Below, one piece after another: positions 1 to 8,532 of a stretch of DNA of 64,000 bases. The stretch lies in assembly GCF_002159455.1 (NCBI RefSeq), contig NZ_NFIQ01000012.1, forward strand, positions 1-64,000, given 5' to 3'. A program made the position numbers and the translations under genes. The notes under the pieces were generated by a model. It was not told where the DNA came from and did not search any database. It saw nothing but the letters and a program-made list of their open reading frames with translations. This stretch comes from Flavonifractor sp. An306 (GTDB lineage: Bacteria > Bacillota > Clostridia > Oscillospirales > Oscillospiraceae). Position 1 is the stretch's first letter. Every line of letters starts with the position of its first letter.

Positions 1-239
1 ACCATGTCCCCGGCGGGGTGGGGGTCGGACACCAGCACCGACAGCTCCTGTCCCTCCGCCACCCGCTGGCCGGTGATGGCCCGCACCCCGTCCAGCAGGA
101 TGCCGTCCTCCAGCCACTTGACCCGGCGGATCACCGTGCCAGACAGGTGGAGCTCCCTCCGGAGGAGGGTGTCGATCTTTTCCCCGGCCTGGGCCTGCGT
201 CACCCGGAGCGACAGCCGCCGGGGCTCTTGTATGGCCAT
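1..239 (-). CDS. RluA-family pseudouridine synthase, N-terminal fragment
   Basis: Only the first 79 codons are inside the window; the gene runs off the left edge. The translation begins MAIQEPRRLSLRV and continues with an S4-like RNA-binding segment (GEKIDTLLRREL, then VIRRVKWLEDGILLDG), which in RluA-type enzymes precedes the catalytic domain that isomerises uridine to pseudouridine in rRNA or tRNA. The catalytic HRLD-type motif would lie outside the window, so the subfamily cannot be told. The ATG at 239 follows a purine-rich AAGGAAAGAAGGG ribosome binding site. It is divergent from hemW across a shared promoter region. Confidence 0.75.
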   Translation of the reverse strand, partial: MAIQEPRRLSLRVTQAQAGEKIDTLLRRELHLSGTVIRRVKWLEDGILLDGVRAITGQRVAEGQELSVLVSDPHPAGDM

Positions 240-264
240 TGCTATCCCTTCTTTCCTTTTTTCC

Positions 265-293
265 AGTATAGCATGGCCCGCAACGCTTTTCAA
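265..293 (-). promoter_or_regulatory. Sigma-A promoter of the RluA-family gene
   Basis: On the minus strand TTGAAA (293-288) is followed after 17 nt by TATACT (270-265), preceded by TGC, giving an extended -10. It lies about 30 nt upstream of the ATG at 239 and overlaps the -35 region of the divergent hemW promoter. Confidence 0.6.
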
Positions 294-315
294 ACGGCGG
301 TTTTTGTAGTATAAT
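287..315 (+). promoter_or_regulatory. Candidate hemW promoter
   Basis: TTTTCA (287-292), 17-nt spacer, perfect TATAAT (310-315). The -35 is weak. The start site would be near 322, giving a leader of about 48 nt before the hemW ATG. Confidence 0.5.
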
Positions 316-369
316 ATCCCTTACACATGGGGGTATCAGACCCCGTCCCTTCAAAAGCGAGGTGCTCCA

Positions 370-1575
370 ATGGCGGAAAAACTGGGTATTTACGTCCACA
401 TCCCCTTTTGCCGCAGCAAGTGCGACTACTGCGACTTCTACTCCCTGGCGGGACAGGAGAGCCGGATGGACGACTACCAAAAGGCCCTGATTGCCCATAT
501 CAAGGAGACCGGGCCGCTGACCCGGGGCTGCCAGGTGGATACGGTGTATTTTGGGGGAGGCACCCCCAGCTATTTCGGAGAAAAACGGCTGCGGGAGCTG
601 CTGCGTACCATCGCCAAGCGATTTGACCTGTCCAAGGACGCGGAGGTCACCGTGGAGTGCAACCCGGACAGCGTGGATCTGAAGATGCTCCAGAGCCTGC
701 GGCGGGCGGGCGTCAACCGGCTCTCTCTGGGGGTCCAGTCCGCCAACCCCTGTGAGCTGAGCAGCCTCCACCGGCCCCACGATTTTGAGCAGGTGAAGGC
801 GGCGGTGCAGGCCGCCCGGAAGGCCAAGTTCAAAAACCTGAGCCTGGACCTGATCTACGGCCTGCCCGGCCAGGATCTGGCCGGCTGGAAGGACACGGTG
901 GAGCAGGTCCTGGCCCTGGAGCCGGAGCATCTGAGCTGCTACGGCCTGAAGGTGGAGCCGGGCACCCTCCTGGACTACCGGGTGAGCCGGGGGGAAAAGC
1001 TGCCCGACGACGACGCCCAGGCCGACATGTACCTGTGGATGGTGGAGCGGCTGGGGGAGGCCGGCTACCGGCAGTATGAGATCTCCAACTTCGCCCGGGC
1101 CGGATTCCAGTCCAGGCACAACCTGAAATACTGGATGGGCCGGTCCTATGTGGGCTTCGGCCCCGGGGCCCACTCCGATTTCGGCGGGCGGCGGTACTCC
1201 TTTGTCCGGGACCTGGAAAAATATATCTCCGGCGTGCTGGGCGGCGGCATGGTCATTGACGAGTCCGAGCTCATCCCCCAGCGGGAGCGGGGCAGCGAAT
1301 ACCTGATGCTCCGGCTGCGCACCACCCGGGGCATTGAGGAGTGGGAGTACCGGCGGGAGTTCTTCATGAACTTCGACCCCCTGGAGCAGAAGCTGGAGGA
1401 GTACGAGCGCCAGGGCTGGGCCGAGCGCCACGACCGGCGGTGGAATCTGACCCCCAAAGGCTTTCTGGTATCCAACCAGCTCATCGGCGAGCTGCTGAGC
1501 ATCCAGGAGGAGGCCACCCTGGAAAAAACCCTGCGCCTCAAGGAGGGCGGACCGGAGCAAAATGGGGAAAATTGA
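370..1575 (+). CDS. hemW: Radical SAM heme chaperone HemW (coproporphyrinogen oxidase-like)
   Basis: The 401-residue product begins with the HemW signature: VHIPFC at the N-terminus and C14-x3-C18-x2-C21, the ligands of the radical-SAM [4Fe-4S] cluster. GGGTPS (near residue 62) is the SAM-binding glycine motif. The HemN C-terminal region follows (RGIEEWEYRREF and the winged-helix tail). Family knowledge: HemW binds heme and delivers it to haemoproteins; many such genes were mislabelled hemN. Length fits the family (about 380-400). The ATG at 370 is preceded by an AGCGAGGTG ribosome binding site, and the gene is closed by a strong terminator at 1622, so it is probably monocistronic. Confidence 0.9.
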   Translation: MAEKLGIYVHIPFCRSKCDYCDFYSLAGQESRMDDYQKALIAHIKETGPLTRGCQVDTVYFGGGTPSYFGEKRLRELLRTIAKRFDLSKDAEVTVECNPDSVDLKMLQSLRRAGVNRLSLGVQSANPCELSSLHRPHDFEQVKAAVQAARKAKFKNLSLDLIYGLPGQDLAGWKDTVEQVLALEPEHLSCYGLKVEPGTLLDYRVSRGEKLPDDDAQADMYLWMVERLGEAGYRQYEISNFARAGFQSRHNLKYWMGRSYVGFGPGAHSDFGGRRYSFVRDLEKYISGVLGGGMVIDESELIPQRERGSEYLMLRLRTTRGIEEWEYRREFFMNFDPLEQKLEEYERQGWAERHDRRWNLTPKGFLVSNQLIGELLSIQEEATLEKTLRLKEGGPEQNGEN

Positions 1576-1621
1576 CCTGTTTTGTCTGAAATTCCGTATT
1601 CCTGACAATTCTGTAAAGCTG

Positions 1622-1651
1622 GCCCCCGCTTGTTTACAAGCGGGGGCTTTT
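1622..1651 (+). terminator. Rho-independent terminator after hemW
   Basis: Perfect 11-bp GC-rich stem, GCCCCCGCTTG (1622-1632) pairing with CAAGCGGGGGC (1637-1647), loop TTTA, followed by TTTTG. Confidence 0.9.
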
Positions 1652-1703
1652 GTGTTAACATAATGCCCATAGCGACTTTGGATCACGGCATAGGAGGAAC
1701 ATA

Positions 1704-4700
1704 ATGAACAAAACGATTCGGCGGGGCGTGGCGCTGGGGCTGGCCCTGGCAGTCACGGTGACGGCGGCTTCCGCCTCCAACGCCCTGGGCTGGGACCTAC
1801 ATAAGAGCAGCGTGCCCATCTCCCAGGGTACCGCTCTGGGAACAAACATCTTCTGGAGCGACACCTATTCCGACCTGCGTACGGAATATTTTGTCAGCTA
1901 CACCCCCAACACCAATGTGGTGCCTACGGTGGCCTATGGCGACAAGGTGCTCTCCAAGGCCACCCTGTCCGGCATGGCCCAGTCCCTGGAGAGCCAGGGC
2001 AAGCGGGTGGTGTCCGGCCTCAACGGCGACTGGTACGTGATGGCCACCGGCGCCACCACCGGCCTGGTGGTTACCAACGGGGGCGTGCGGGCCACCTCTT
2101 ACTATAACGACTCCTGGGCCATCGGCTTCAACGCCGACGGCACCGCCTTCATCGGCCAGCCCGGACTGACCACCACGGTGTCCTTCGGGGGGCAGAGCTA
2201 CCCCCTTACCGGCGCCATCAACAAGATCCGGCAGGCCTATAAAAACGGGGTGGGCGGGATCACCCTCATGACCTCCGACTTCTCCGCCACCACCCAGAAC
2301 ACCAAGCCGGGTGTGGACGTGGTGCTCACCCCCGTGGACGACGGCACCGGGACCAGCCCCCTGCAGCCCACCATCGGCAAGACGGTGCGCTACACCGTGG
2401 ATCAGGTGCTGGAGTCCACCGGCGCCATCCCCATCCCCGAGGGGAAGGCGGTGCTCACCCTGAACGGGGAGGAGGACGCCAATCTGCTGGCCGCCCTGCG
2501 GGCCCTCCAGCCCGGCAGCGAGGTCACCCTCTCCATCACCGCCGCCGACGCCCGGTGGAACAACGTCACCGAGGCCCTGGGCGGCGTGAGTAAAATCGTC
2601 ACCAACGGCCAGGTGGCCTCCGGCCTGGACCCCTCCCGCACCGCCTGCTCCGCCGTGGGCATCAAGGCCGACGGAACGGTGGTCTTTTACGCCATAGACG
2701 GAAAACAGTCCGGCCACAGCGTGGGAGCCACCATCTCTCAGGTGGCCCAGCGGCTGGTGGAGCTGGGCTGCGTGGACGCCATCAGCATGGACGGCGGCGG
2801 CTCCACCACCATCGGCGTCACCTACCCGGACCAGAACGGCATGCAGGTGGTGAACAAGCCCTCCGACGGGGCCCAGCGGTCCAACAGCACCGCCATCTTC
2901 CTCACCACCACCCTCCAGCCCACCGGCCAGCTGGCCGCCTACTATGTGACCCCCAGCGACAAGATGCTGCTGGCCGGGGCCCAGGTCCAGCTGTCCGCCG
3001 CCGGGCTGGACAGCTCCTATTACCTCACCCAGGGCAATCCGGTGGGCTGGTCGGTGACCAGCGGCGGCGGCACCGTCAGCGAGACCGGGCTGTACACCGC
3101 CGGAACGGAGAGCGGCTTCTCCCAGGTCACCGCCAGCGACGGCCTGTATACCGGCACCGCCTATCTCACCACCGTAAAGACCCCAGACTCCATCAGCGTC
3201 TCCAATGAGTCCACCGGCGCGGCGGTGACCAGCCTCAATCTGGACCCCGGCCAGCAGGTGGACCTGAAGGCCTCCGCCGTCTACCGCAAGCTGGCCCTCA
3301 CCGCCCAGGACACCTGCTTTACCTGGTCGGTCAGCGGCGGCGTGGGTACGGTGGATCAGAACGGCCTGTTCACCGCCGGAGAGAAGAGCGGCACCGGCAC
3401 CCTCACCGTCTCGGCGGGAGGAAAAACCACCACCATTCAGGTGAGCGTGGCCGGACACATCAAGACCCTGGAGAACTGTGAGGGAGATTTGAGCACCTTT
3501 ATCTCCACGCCCTCCCTTACCGCCGCGCCGGAGACCGGGCTGGACTACGTCCACAACGGCAAGCAGAGCGTGAAGCTGGCCTATCAGGCCGGAGCGACCG
3601 GCGTGGCCAGCCTGAGCACCAGCCTGAGCATCCCCGCCGGGGAGAGCTGGCTGGGCATGTGGGTCTACGGCGACGGCTCGGGCAACACCCTGATGGCCAC
3701 CGCCAACGGGCAGGGCGGCCAGCAGTTCCTCCTCACCGCCCTGGACTTTACCGGCTGGCGGTACGTGATGGTGGAGCTGCCCCAGGGTACCGCCTCTATC
3801 ACCGAGCTGTCGGTGGTCTACGGCGGCGGCGAGGGCAAGCAGAACGGCACCATCTGGCTGGATCAGCTGGTGACCGCCAATGAACAGCTCACCGACACCA
3901 CCGCCCCCACCATCACCATCCAGGCCAGCGGCACCCAGCTCACCGCCACCGTCAGCGACAACATGGACAAGACCATTCCCCAGGGGAACCTGACCCTGAC
4001 CTATGACGGCGCGCCCCTGCAGTTTACCTGGAACGAGAGTTCCGGTACCCTGTCCGCTACCCTGCCCGCCGCCGACAACGGCTACCACCGGGTTACCCTG
4101 GTGGCCGGGGACGCCAGCGGCAACCTGGCCCGGGCCTCTGCGGATATCTCCCCCGCCACCCAGCGCACCTCCCCCTTCGGCGATATGGCGGGACACTGGG
4201 CCGAGCCCTACGCCACCTTCCTCTACGACCAGGGGATCTCCCAGGGGACCGGCGGCGACGTGCCCCAGTATCAGCCCAACCGGAACATCACCCGGGCGGA
4301 GTTCTTCGCCATGGTGGCCCACTGGATGGACCTGGACCCCGCCCTGTACAGCGGGGTGGAGCTCCCCTTCGCTGACAAGGACCAGATCCCCGACTGGGCC
4401 ATCAATGAGGTGAAGGCCATGTACAGCCTGGGCCTCCTCCAGGGGGCGGAGACCGCAGGGGGCGTGATGTGCAACCCCACCGCCACCATTACCCGGGCCG
4501 AGGCCATCACCTTGCTGGGCCGCATCCAGGCCAAGGGCTATACCCAGGCTGACCTGAGCGCCTTCACCGACGCCGCGCAGGTGCCCGCCTGGGCCGCGGA
4601 GTACACCGGAATCCTGGTGGCCCAGGGCGTGGTGGCCGGCACCAACGACCAGATCCGCCCCAACGGCCTGCTGACCCGGGGCGAGGTGGCCAAGCTGCTC

Positions 4701-4715
4701 TACGCCATGCTGTAA
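1704..4715 (+). CDS. Secreted phosphodiester glycosidase (NAGPA-like) with C-terminal SLH domains
   Basis: A 1003-residue exported protein. Residues 1-25 form a signal peptide (MNKTIRRGVALGLALAV...). Roughly residues 60-400 resemble the NAGPA domain (phosphodiester glycosidase, NAG-1-phosphodiester alpha-N-acetylglucosaminidase family), with the characteristic DGGGS at 363-367 inside AISMDGGGSTTIG. Two Ig-like (BIG2-type) repeats follow; both contain a W-S-V-[ST]-[SG]-G-G segment and end in GLYTAG or GLFTAG. A beta-rich carbohydrate-binding-like segment comes next, then SLH repeats from about residue 825 to the end. The SLH part should anchor it to the cell wall, with the hydrolase facing out. 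Family knowledge suggests action on phosphodiester-linked sugars or wall polymers; the real substrate is unknown. The start has a GGAGG site 6 nt upstream. Confidence 0.85.
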   Translation: MNKTIRRGVALGLALAVTVTAASASNALGWDLHKSSVPISQGTALGTNIFWSDTYSDLRTEYFVSYTPNTNVVPTVAYGDKVLSKATLSGMAQSLESQGKRVVSGLNGDWYVMATGATTGLVVTNGGVRATSYYNDSWAIGFNADGTAFIGQPGLTTTVSFGGQSYPLTGAINKIRQAYKNGVGGITLMTSDFSATTQNTKPGVDVVLTPVDDGTGTSPLQPTIGKTVRYTVDQVLESTGAIPIPEGKAVLTLNGEEDANLLAALRALQPGSEVTLSITAADARWNNVTEALGGVSKIVTNGQVASGLDPSRTACSAVGIKADGTVVFYAIDGKQSGHSVGATISQVAQRLVELGCVDAISMDGGGSTTIGVTYPDQNGMQVVNKPSDGAQRSNSTAIFLTTTLQPTGQLAAYYVTPSDKMLLAGAQVQLSAAGLDSSYYLTQGNPVGWSVTSGGGTVSETGLYTAGTESGFSQVTASDGLYTGTAYLTTVKTPDSISVSNESTGAAVTSLNLDPGQQVDLKASAVYRKLALTAQDTCFTWSVSGGVGTVDQNGLFTAGEKSGTGTLTVSAGGKTTTIQVSVAGHIKTLENCEGDLSTFISTPSLTAAPETGLDYVHNGKQSVKLAYQAGATGVASLSTSLSIPAGESWLGMWVYGDGSGNTLMATANGQGGQQFLLTALDFTGWRYVMVELPQGTASITELSVVYGGGEGKQNGTIWLDQLVTANEQLTDTTAPTITIQASGTQLTATVSDNMDKTIPQGNLTLTYDGAPLQFTWNESSGTLSATLPAADNGYHRVTLVAGDASGNLARASADISPATQRTSPFGDMAGHWAEPYATFLYDQGISQGTGGDVPQYQPNRNITRAEFFAMVAHWMDLDPALYSGVELPFADKDQIPDWAINEVKAMYSLGLLQGAETAGGVMCNPTATITRAEAITLLGRIQAKGYTQADLSAFTDAAQVPAWAAEYTGILVAQGVVAGTNDQIRPNGLLTRGEVAKLLYAML

Positions 4716-4739
4716 CCAAAAAAGAGGAGGTTTTTACCC

Positions 4740-5090
4740 ATGCTCTTTGTCTGTTACCCCAAGTGCACCACCTGCCAGAAGGCCCTGAAGTGGCTGGAGG
4801 CCAGAGGTGTGCAGGTGGAAGTGCGGGACATCAAGACCCAGCGGCCCAATGAGGAGGAGCTGCGGACCTGGTTCCAGGCCAGCGGCCTGCCCCTGAAGAA
4901 GTTTTTCAACACCAGCGGCCTGCAGTACAAGGCCCTGGGCCTGAAGGACAAGCTCCCGGGTATGAGCGAGGAGGAACAGATTGCCCTGCTGGCCACTGAC
5001 GGGATGCTGGTCAAGCGGCCGATCCTGGTGGGAGACGGCTTCGTCCTGGTGGGCTTCAAAGTGGCCCAGTGGGCGGAACAGCTGGGGTAG
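4740..5090 (+). CDS. ArsC/Spx-family thioredoxin-fold protein with CxxC
   Basis: A 116-residue thioredoxin-like fold protein of the ArsC/Spx/YffB group. The N-terminus CYPKCTTCQKA holds C9-x2-C12 at the reductase position. DIKTQRPNEEEL and VKRPILVG match the conserved ArsC blocks, including the cis-Pro region. It could be an arsenate-reductase-like enzyme or a redox regulator. No arsenic genes are nearby, so a general thiol role is at least as likely as arsenate reduction. It starts 24 nt after the SLH glycosidase behind AGAGGAGG, and the lipoate ligase begins 6 nt after its stop, so the two are probably co-transcribed. Confidence 0.8.
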   Translation: MLFVCYPKCTTCQKALKWLEARGVQVEVRDIKTQRPNEEELRTWFQASGLPLKKFFNTSGLQYKALGLKDKLPGMSEEEQIALLATDGMLVKRPILVGDGFVLVGFKVAQWAEQLG

Positions 5091-5096
5091 ACCGCC

Positions 5097-6083
5097 GTGC
5101 GCTATCTGGAGAGCGGCAGCACCGACCCCTATTACAACCTGGCCCTGGAGCAGGTGGTCTTTGACGGGCCAGGGCAGGATACGGCCTGCTGTATGCTGTG
5201 GCAGAACGACAACACCATCGTGGTGGGCAAACACCAGAACACCCTCCAGGAGGTCAACATGGCCTACGTGCGGGAGCACAATGTCCGGGTGGCCCGGCGG
5301 CTCTCCGGCGGCGGGGCGGTGTACCACGACCTGGGCAACGTGAACTTTACCTTCATCGCCCCCCATGAGGGCGGGGGAATGGACTTTTCCGCCTTCTGCC
5401 GGCCGGTGGCCGCCGCCCTGGCTGAGCTGGGCGTGACCGCCGAGCTCAGCGGCCGCAACGACATGACCATTGACGGGAAAAAATTCTCTGGCAACTCCCA
5501 GTACGTCAAGCGGGGCCGGGTGATGCACCACGGCACCATTCTCTACGACTCCGACCTGAGCGTGGTGGGCCAGGCCCTGCGGGTGCCGGAGGACAAGTTT
5601 ACCTCCAAGGGACTGACCTCGGTGCGCAGCCGGGTGACCAACGTGCGGCCCTATGTGAAGGAGGACCTGCCCACCGGGCAGTTTCTGGTCCGGCTGCGGC
5701 AGGCCCTGATGAACGCTTACGACATGGAGCCGCTGGTCCTCACGGAGGAGCAGCTGGATGAGGTACAGCGGCTGCGGGACACGCTGTACAGCACCTGGGA
5801 CTGGAATTTCGGCGCTTCGCCCCCCTGCCAGATTGTGAAAAAGCGGCGGGTGGAGGGCTGTGGCCAGCTGGAGCTGCACATGGATGTGGAGCAGGGGAGA
5901 CTGAATACTCTCCACATTTACGGAGACTTTTTCAGCCTGGACGAGCCGGAGGAGCTGGCCCGGCTGCTGCTGGGCTGTCCGCTGGAGGAGGGCGCCCTGC
6001 GGGAGTGGCTCTCCGGCGTGGATCCCGGCCGGTACTGCAGGGGCATGGACCTGGACGCCCTCTGCCGCGCCCTGCTGCAATAG
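5097..6083 (+). CDS. lplA: Lipoate-protein ligase A
   Basis: A 328-residue member of the LplA/LplJ family, which activates lipoate with ATP and transfers it to lipoyl domains such as GcvH or 2-oxoacid dehydrogenase E2. Visible hallmarks are RRLSGGGAVYHDLGN (lipoyl-AMP binding, RRxSGGGAVYHD), the GKKFSGNSQ loop with its catalytic-type lysine, and the smaller C-terminal accessory domain from about residue 240. GTG is the start codon; the stop of the preceding ArsC-like gene is only 6 nt upstream and the upstream GGGG can serve as a weak ribosome binding site. No lipoyl acceptor gene is in the window. A hairpin closes the unit. Confidence 0.92.
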   Translation: MRYLESGSTDPYYNLALEQVVFDGPGQDTACCMLWQNDNTIVVGKHQNTLQEVNMAYVREHNVRVARRLSGGGAVYHDLGNVNFTFIAPHEGGGMDFSAFCRPVAAALAELGVTAELSGRNDMTIDGKKFSGNSQYVKRGRVMHHGTILYDSDLSVVGQALRVPEDKFTSKGLTSVRSRVTNVRPYVKEDLPTGQFLVRLRQALMNAYDMEPLVLTEEQLDEVQRLRDTLYSTWDWNFGASPPCQIVKKRRVEGCGQLELHMDVEQGRLNTLHIYGDFFSLDEPEELARLLLGCPLEEGALREWLSGVDPGRYCRGMDLDALCRALLQ

Positions 6084-6106
6084 ACCGGACAAACACAAAA
6101 CAAAAC

Positions 6107-6144
6107 GAGCGCGGAGCTCTGCCGGCAGGCGGAGCTCCGCGCTC
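6107..6144 (+). terminator. Hairpin terminator after lplA
   Basis: Perfect 13-bp stem, GAGCGCGGAGCTC (6107-6119) with GAGCTCCGCGCTC (6132-6144). A run of T is missing after the stem, so termination may be weak or Rho-assisted. Confidence 0.6.
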
Positions 6145-6222
6145 TGCGGTTATGTATAAAACATGCAGAAAACGGAAAAGCTGTGGTCAAACGGAAACGG
6201 AAAAAGGAGCGTGAAATTTTCT

Positions 6223-6250
6223 TTGATTTTGGCGAGATATATGCTATAAT
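6223..6250 (+). promoter_or_regulatory. murA promoter, extended -10
   Basis: TTGATT (6223-6228), 16-nt spacer, TATAAT (6245-6250) preceded by TGC, a good sigma-A promoter with an extended -10. The inferred start near 6257 gives a leader of about 125 nt. Confidence 0.75.
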
Positions 6251-6257
6251 GTATGCG

Positions 6258-6383
6258 TGAAGGAGCGCACTGAGTTTTCAGATGCCGCCTGTTTTTGTGT
6301 TTAACGGGCCGCGGATACGCCGGCCCTTGGATACCCCGGAAGGCGCAAAGCCCTTCCGGCGGAAGGAATAGAGGGTTGTTGCT
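6258..6383 (+). other. Structured murA 5' leader
   Basis: The leader has two hairpins, GGGCCG/CGGCCC-like pairing near 6305-6325 and CCGGAAGG/CCTTCCGG near 6336-6360. Neither has a T-run, and no known riboswitch class was recognised. It ends in GAGGG 8 nt before the TTG start of murA. Confidence 0.35.
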
Positions 6384-7676
6384 TTGACGAAATATGTGAT
6401 TCACGGCGGGAAACCGCTGTTTGGAGAAATTGACATCAGCGGCGCGAAGAACGCCGCTGTCGCTATCATTCCCGCCGCCCTGCTGGTGGACGGCAGCTGC
6501 CGCATTGAAAACATTCCCCAGATCAGCGATGTGACCTTGATTCTGAATATCCTCCAGGAGCTGGGCGCCGACGTGCGCACCGTCAACCGCACCACGGTGG
6601 ACGTGGACTGCTCCCATATCCGCAACGCCAGGGTGCCCGAGGAGCTGGCCCGGAAGATCCGGGCCTCTTACTACCTCATTGGCGCCCTGCTGGGCCGGTT
6701 CGGCTCCGCCGAGGTGCCCCCGCCGGGAGGCTGCGACTTCGGCGGCCGGCCCATCGACCAGCACATCAAGGGCTTTGTGGCCATGGGCGCCGAGGTGGAC
6801 GTGCGGGGCGGCTTTATCCACGCCCGGGCCGAAAAGGGCCGGATGCAGGGCACCCACGTCTATCTGGACATCGTATCCGTGGGGGCCACCATGAACATCA
6901 TGCTGGCCGCCGTGCTGGCCCAGGGGATGACGGTGATTGAAAACGCCGCCAAGGAGCCCCACATCGTGGACCTGGCCAACTTCCTCAACTCCATGGGCGC
7001 CGACATCATGGGCGCCGGTACCGACGTCATCAAGATCCGGGGGGTGGACCGCCTCTCCGGCGGCACCTACTCCATCATTCCCGACCAGATCGAGGCGGGC
7101 ACCTATATGACCGCCGTGGCCGCCACCGGAGGCGAGGTGCTCATCAAGAACGTTATCCCCAAGCATCTGGAGTGCATCACCGCCAAGCTGCTGGAGATGG
7201 GGGTGGAGGTGGAGGAGCGGGACGACGCCGTTCTGGTCCGCCGTACCGGCAAGCTCACCCGCACCAACGTCAAGACCCTGCCCTATCCCGGCTTCCCCAC
7301 CGACATGCAGCCCCAGATTGCCGCCGTCCTCTGCCTGGCGGAGGGCACCAGCGTGCTCACCGAGGGGGTGTGGGACAACCGCTACCGCTACGTGGACGAG
7401 TTCCGCCGCATGGGCGCTCAGATCCAGGTGGACGGCAAGATCGCCGTCATCGAGGGCGTGGACAAGCTCACCGGCGCCCGCATCCAGGCCTGCGACCTGC
7501 GGGCCGGCGCCGCCATGGTCATCGCCGGACTGGCCGCCCAGGGCACCACCGAGATCGGCTGCATCCACCACATCGAGCGGGGCTATGAGGACATCGTCCG
7601 CAAGCTCTCCGGTGTGGGTGCCGACATCCGGGTGGTGGTTACCCCCGACGAGGACAAGCAGAGCCAGGTGGGCTGA
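6384..7676 (+). CDS. murA: UDP-N-acetylglucosamine 1-carboxyvinyltransferase MurA
   Basis: A 430-residue EPSP-synthase-fold enzyme that transfers enolpyruvate from PEP to UDP-GlcNAc, the first committed step of peptidoglycan synthesis in the cytoplasm. The N-terminal block GGKPLFGEIDISGAKNAA is typical (K22-N23), and the catalytic Cys that fosfomycin alkylates is C117 in PPGGCDFGGRPID. Length matches the family. The start codon is TTG, chosen because GAGGG lies 8 nt upstream and the MurA N-terminus begins here. It stands alone between its own promoter and a strong terminator. Many Firmicutes carry two MurA copies; which one this is cannot be told. Confidence 0.95.
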   Translation: MTKYVIHGGKPLFGEIDISGAKNAAVAIIPAALLVDGSCRIENIPQISDVTLILNILQELGADVRTVNRTTVDVDCSHIRNARVPEELARKIRASYYLIGALLGRFGSAEVPPPGGCDFGGRPIDQHIKGFVAMGAEVDVRGGFIHARAEKGRMQGTHVYLDIVSVGATMNIMLAAVLAQGMTVIENAAKEPHIVDLANFLNSMGADIMGAGTDVIKIRGVDRLSGGTYSIIPDQIEAGTYMTAVAATGGEVLIKNVIPKHLECITAKLLEMGVEVEERDDAVLVRRTGKLTRTNVKTLPYPGFPTDMQPQIAAVLCLAEGTSVLTEGVWDNRYRYVDEFRRMGAQIQVDGKIAVIEGVDKLTGARIQACDLRAGAAMVIAGLAAQGTTEIGCIHHIERGYEDIVRKLSGVGADIRVVVTPDEDKQSQVG

Positions 7677-7695
7677 CAACTGATATTCCGTCATG

Positions 7696-7725
7696 CAGGC
7701 GGGGGAGGTTCCCCGCCTGTTTTTT
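7696..7725 (+). terminator. Rho-independent terminator between murA and the WalJ-like gene
   Basis: CAGGCGGGG (7696-7704) pairs with CCCCGCCTG (7711-7719) around loop GAGGTT, followed by six T. Confidence 0.9.
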
Positions 7726-7743
7726 GCGAGAAGGAGCGATTTT

Positions 7744-8532
7744 GTGCTGGAACTTTGTACCCTGGCCAGCGGCTCCAGCGGCAACTGCCTGCTGGTGAGC
7801 AGCGGAGACACCCATATTCTGGTGGACGCCGGCATCTCCTGCCGCCGGATCACCACCGCCCTCAAGGCCATGGGGCTGGACCCCAAGGCCCTGTCCGCCG
7901 TGCTGGTCACCCATGAGCACTCCGACCACATCGCCGGACTGGCTACCATGACCAAGCAGCTGGCGGTGCCGGTATACGCCAGCCGGGGCACCGGTATGCA
8001 GCTGTGCTACCGCATCCCCTTCCTGGAGGAGGTGCTCCATACCTTTACCCCGGGTGAGCGGTTCTCCCTGGGCGGGGTGGACGTGGAGAGCTTCGCCACC
8101 CCCCACGACGCCGCCCAGAGCACCGGCTACGCCCTGTCCGCCGGAGGGAAAAAAGCGGCGGTGGTCACCGACCTGGGCCACGTCACCGACGAGGTGGCGG
8201 AGGGGATCCGGGGCGCCGAACTCTTGGTGGCCGAGGCCAACCACGACGTGGAATGGCTCCAGTCCGGGCCTTACCCCTATTCCCTCAAAAGCCGGATCCT
8301 GGGCGACCGGGGCCACCTGTCCAACGAGGCGGGGGCCCAGCTGGTGTGCCGGGCGGTGGAGGGGGGCGCCCGCACGGTGGTGCTGGCCCACCTGTCCAGA
8401 GAAAACAACACCCCCCAGCGGGCCTACGACGTGGTGCGCTCCGCCCTGGAACACAGAGGGGTCCGGGTGGGCCAGGACGTGCGGCTGGAGGTGGCCCCCA
8501 GAGACCAGACCGGGGAGAGGTACCGGATATGA
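7744..8532 (+). CDS. MBL-fold metallo-hydrolase, WalJ/YycJ type
   Basis: A 262-residue metallo-beta-lactamase-fold protein. It has the WalJ/YycJ N-terminus LCTLASGSSGNCLLV and the metal motif THEHSDHIAGL (HxHxDH), with further ligands at TPHDAAQS, TDLGH and NHDVEW. WalJ proteins are linked to cell-wall homeostasis or 5'-exonuclease activity in Firmicutes. The start is the GTG at 7744, with AAGGAG 7 nt upstream. An ATG further up (7693) lies inside the preceding terminator hairpin and has no ribosome binding site. The stop overlaps the rlmH start in an ATGA, so the two are translationally coupled. Confidence 0.87.
   Translation: MLELCTLASGSSGNCLLVSSGDTHILVDAGISCRRITTALKAMGLDPKALSAVLVTHEHSDHIAGLATMTKQLAVPVYASRGTGMQLCYRIPFLEEVLHTFTPGERFSLGGVDVESFATPHDAAQSTGYALSAGGKKAAVVTDLGHVTDEVAEGIRGAELLVAEANHDVEWLQSGPYPYSLKSRILGDRGHLSNEAGAQLVCRAVEGGARTVVLAHLSRENNTPQRAYDVVRSALEHRGVRVGQDVRLEVAPRDQTGERYRI

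Noticed and set aside
1797-4322. An 841-codon open frame antisense to the SLH glycosidase, and similar long antisense frames (for example 41165-44320, 44409-47651 and 57557-60940)
   Set aside because: They lie opposite well-recognised genes, have Gly/His/Ala/Leu/Val-rich translations typical of GC-rich mirror frames, no domains, and no matching ribosome binding sites.
4740-5090. Arsenic resistance locus based on the ArsC-like genes here and at 21725
   Set aside because: No arsR, arsB or acr3 is near either gene, and the fold also covers Spx/YffB-like redox proteins.
7693-7743. Longer N-terminus for the WalJ-like gene from an ATG at 7693
   Set aside because: The ATG is inside a Rho-independent terminator hairpin and has no ribosome site; GTG at 7744 has AAGGAG at good spacing and matches the family start.
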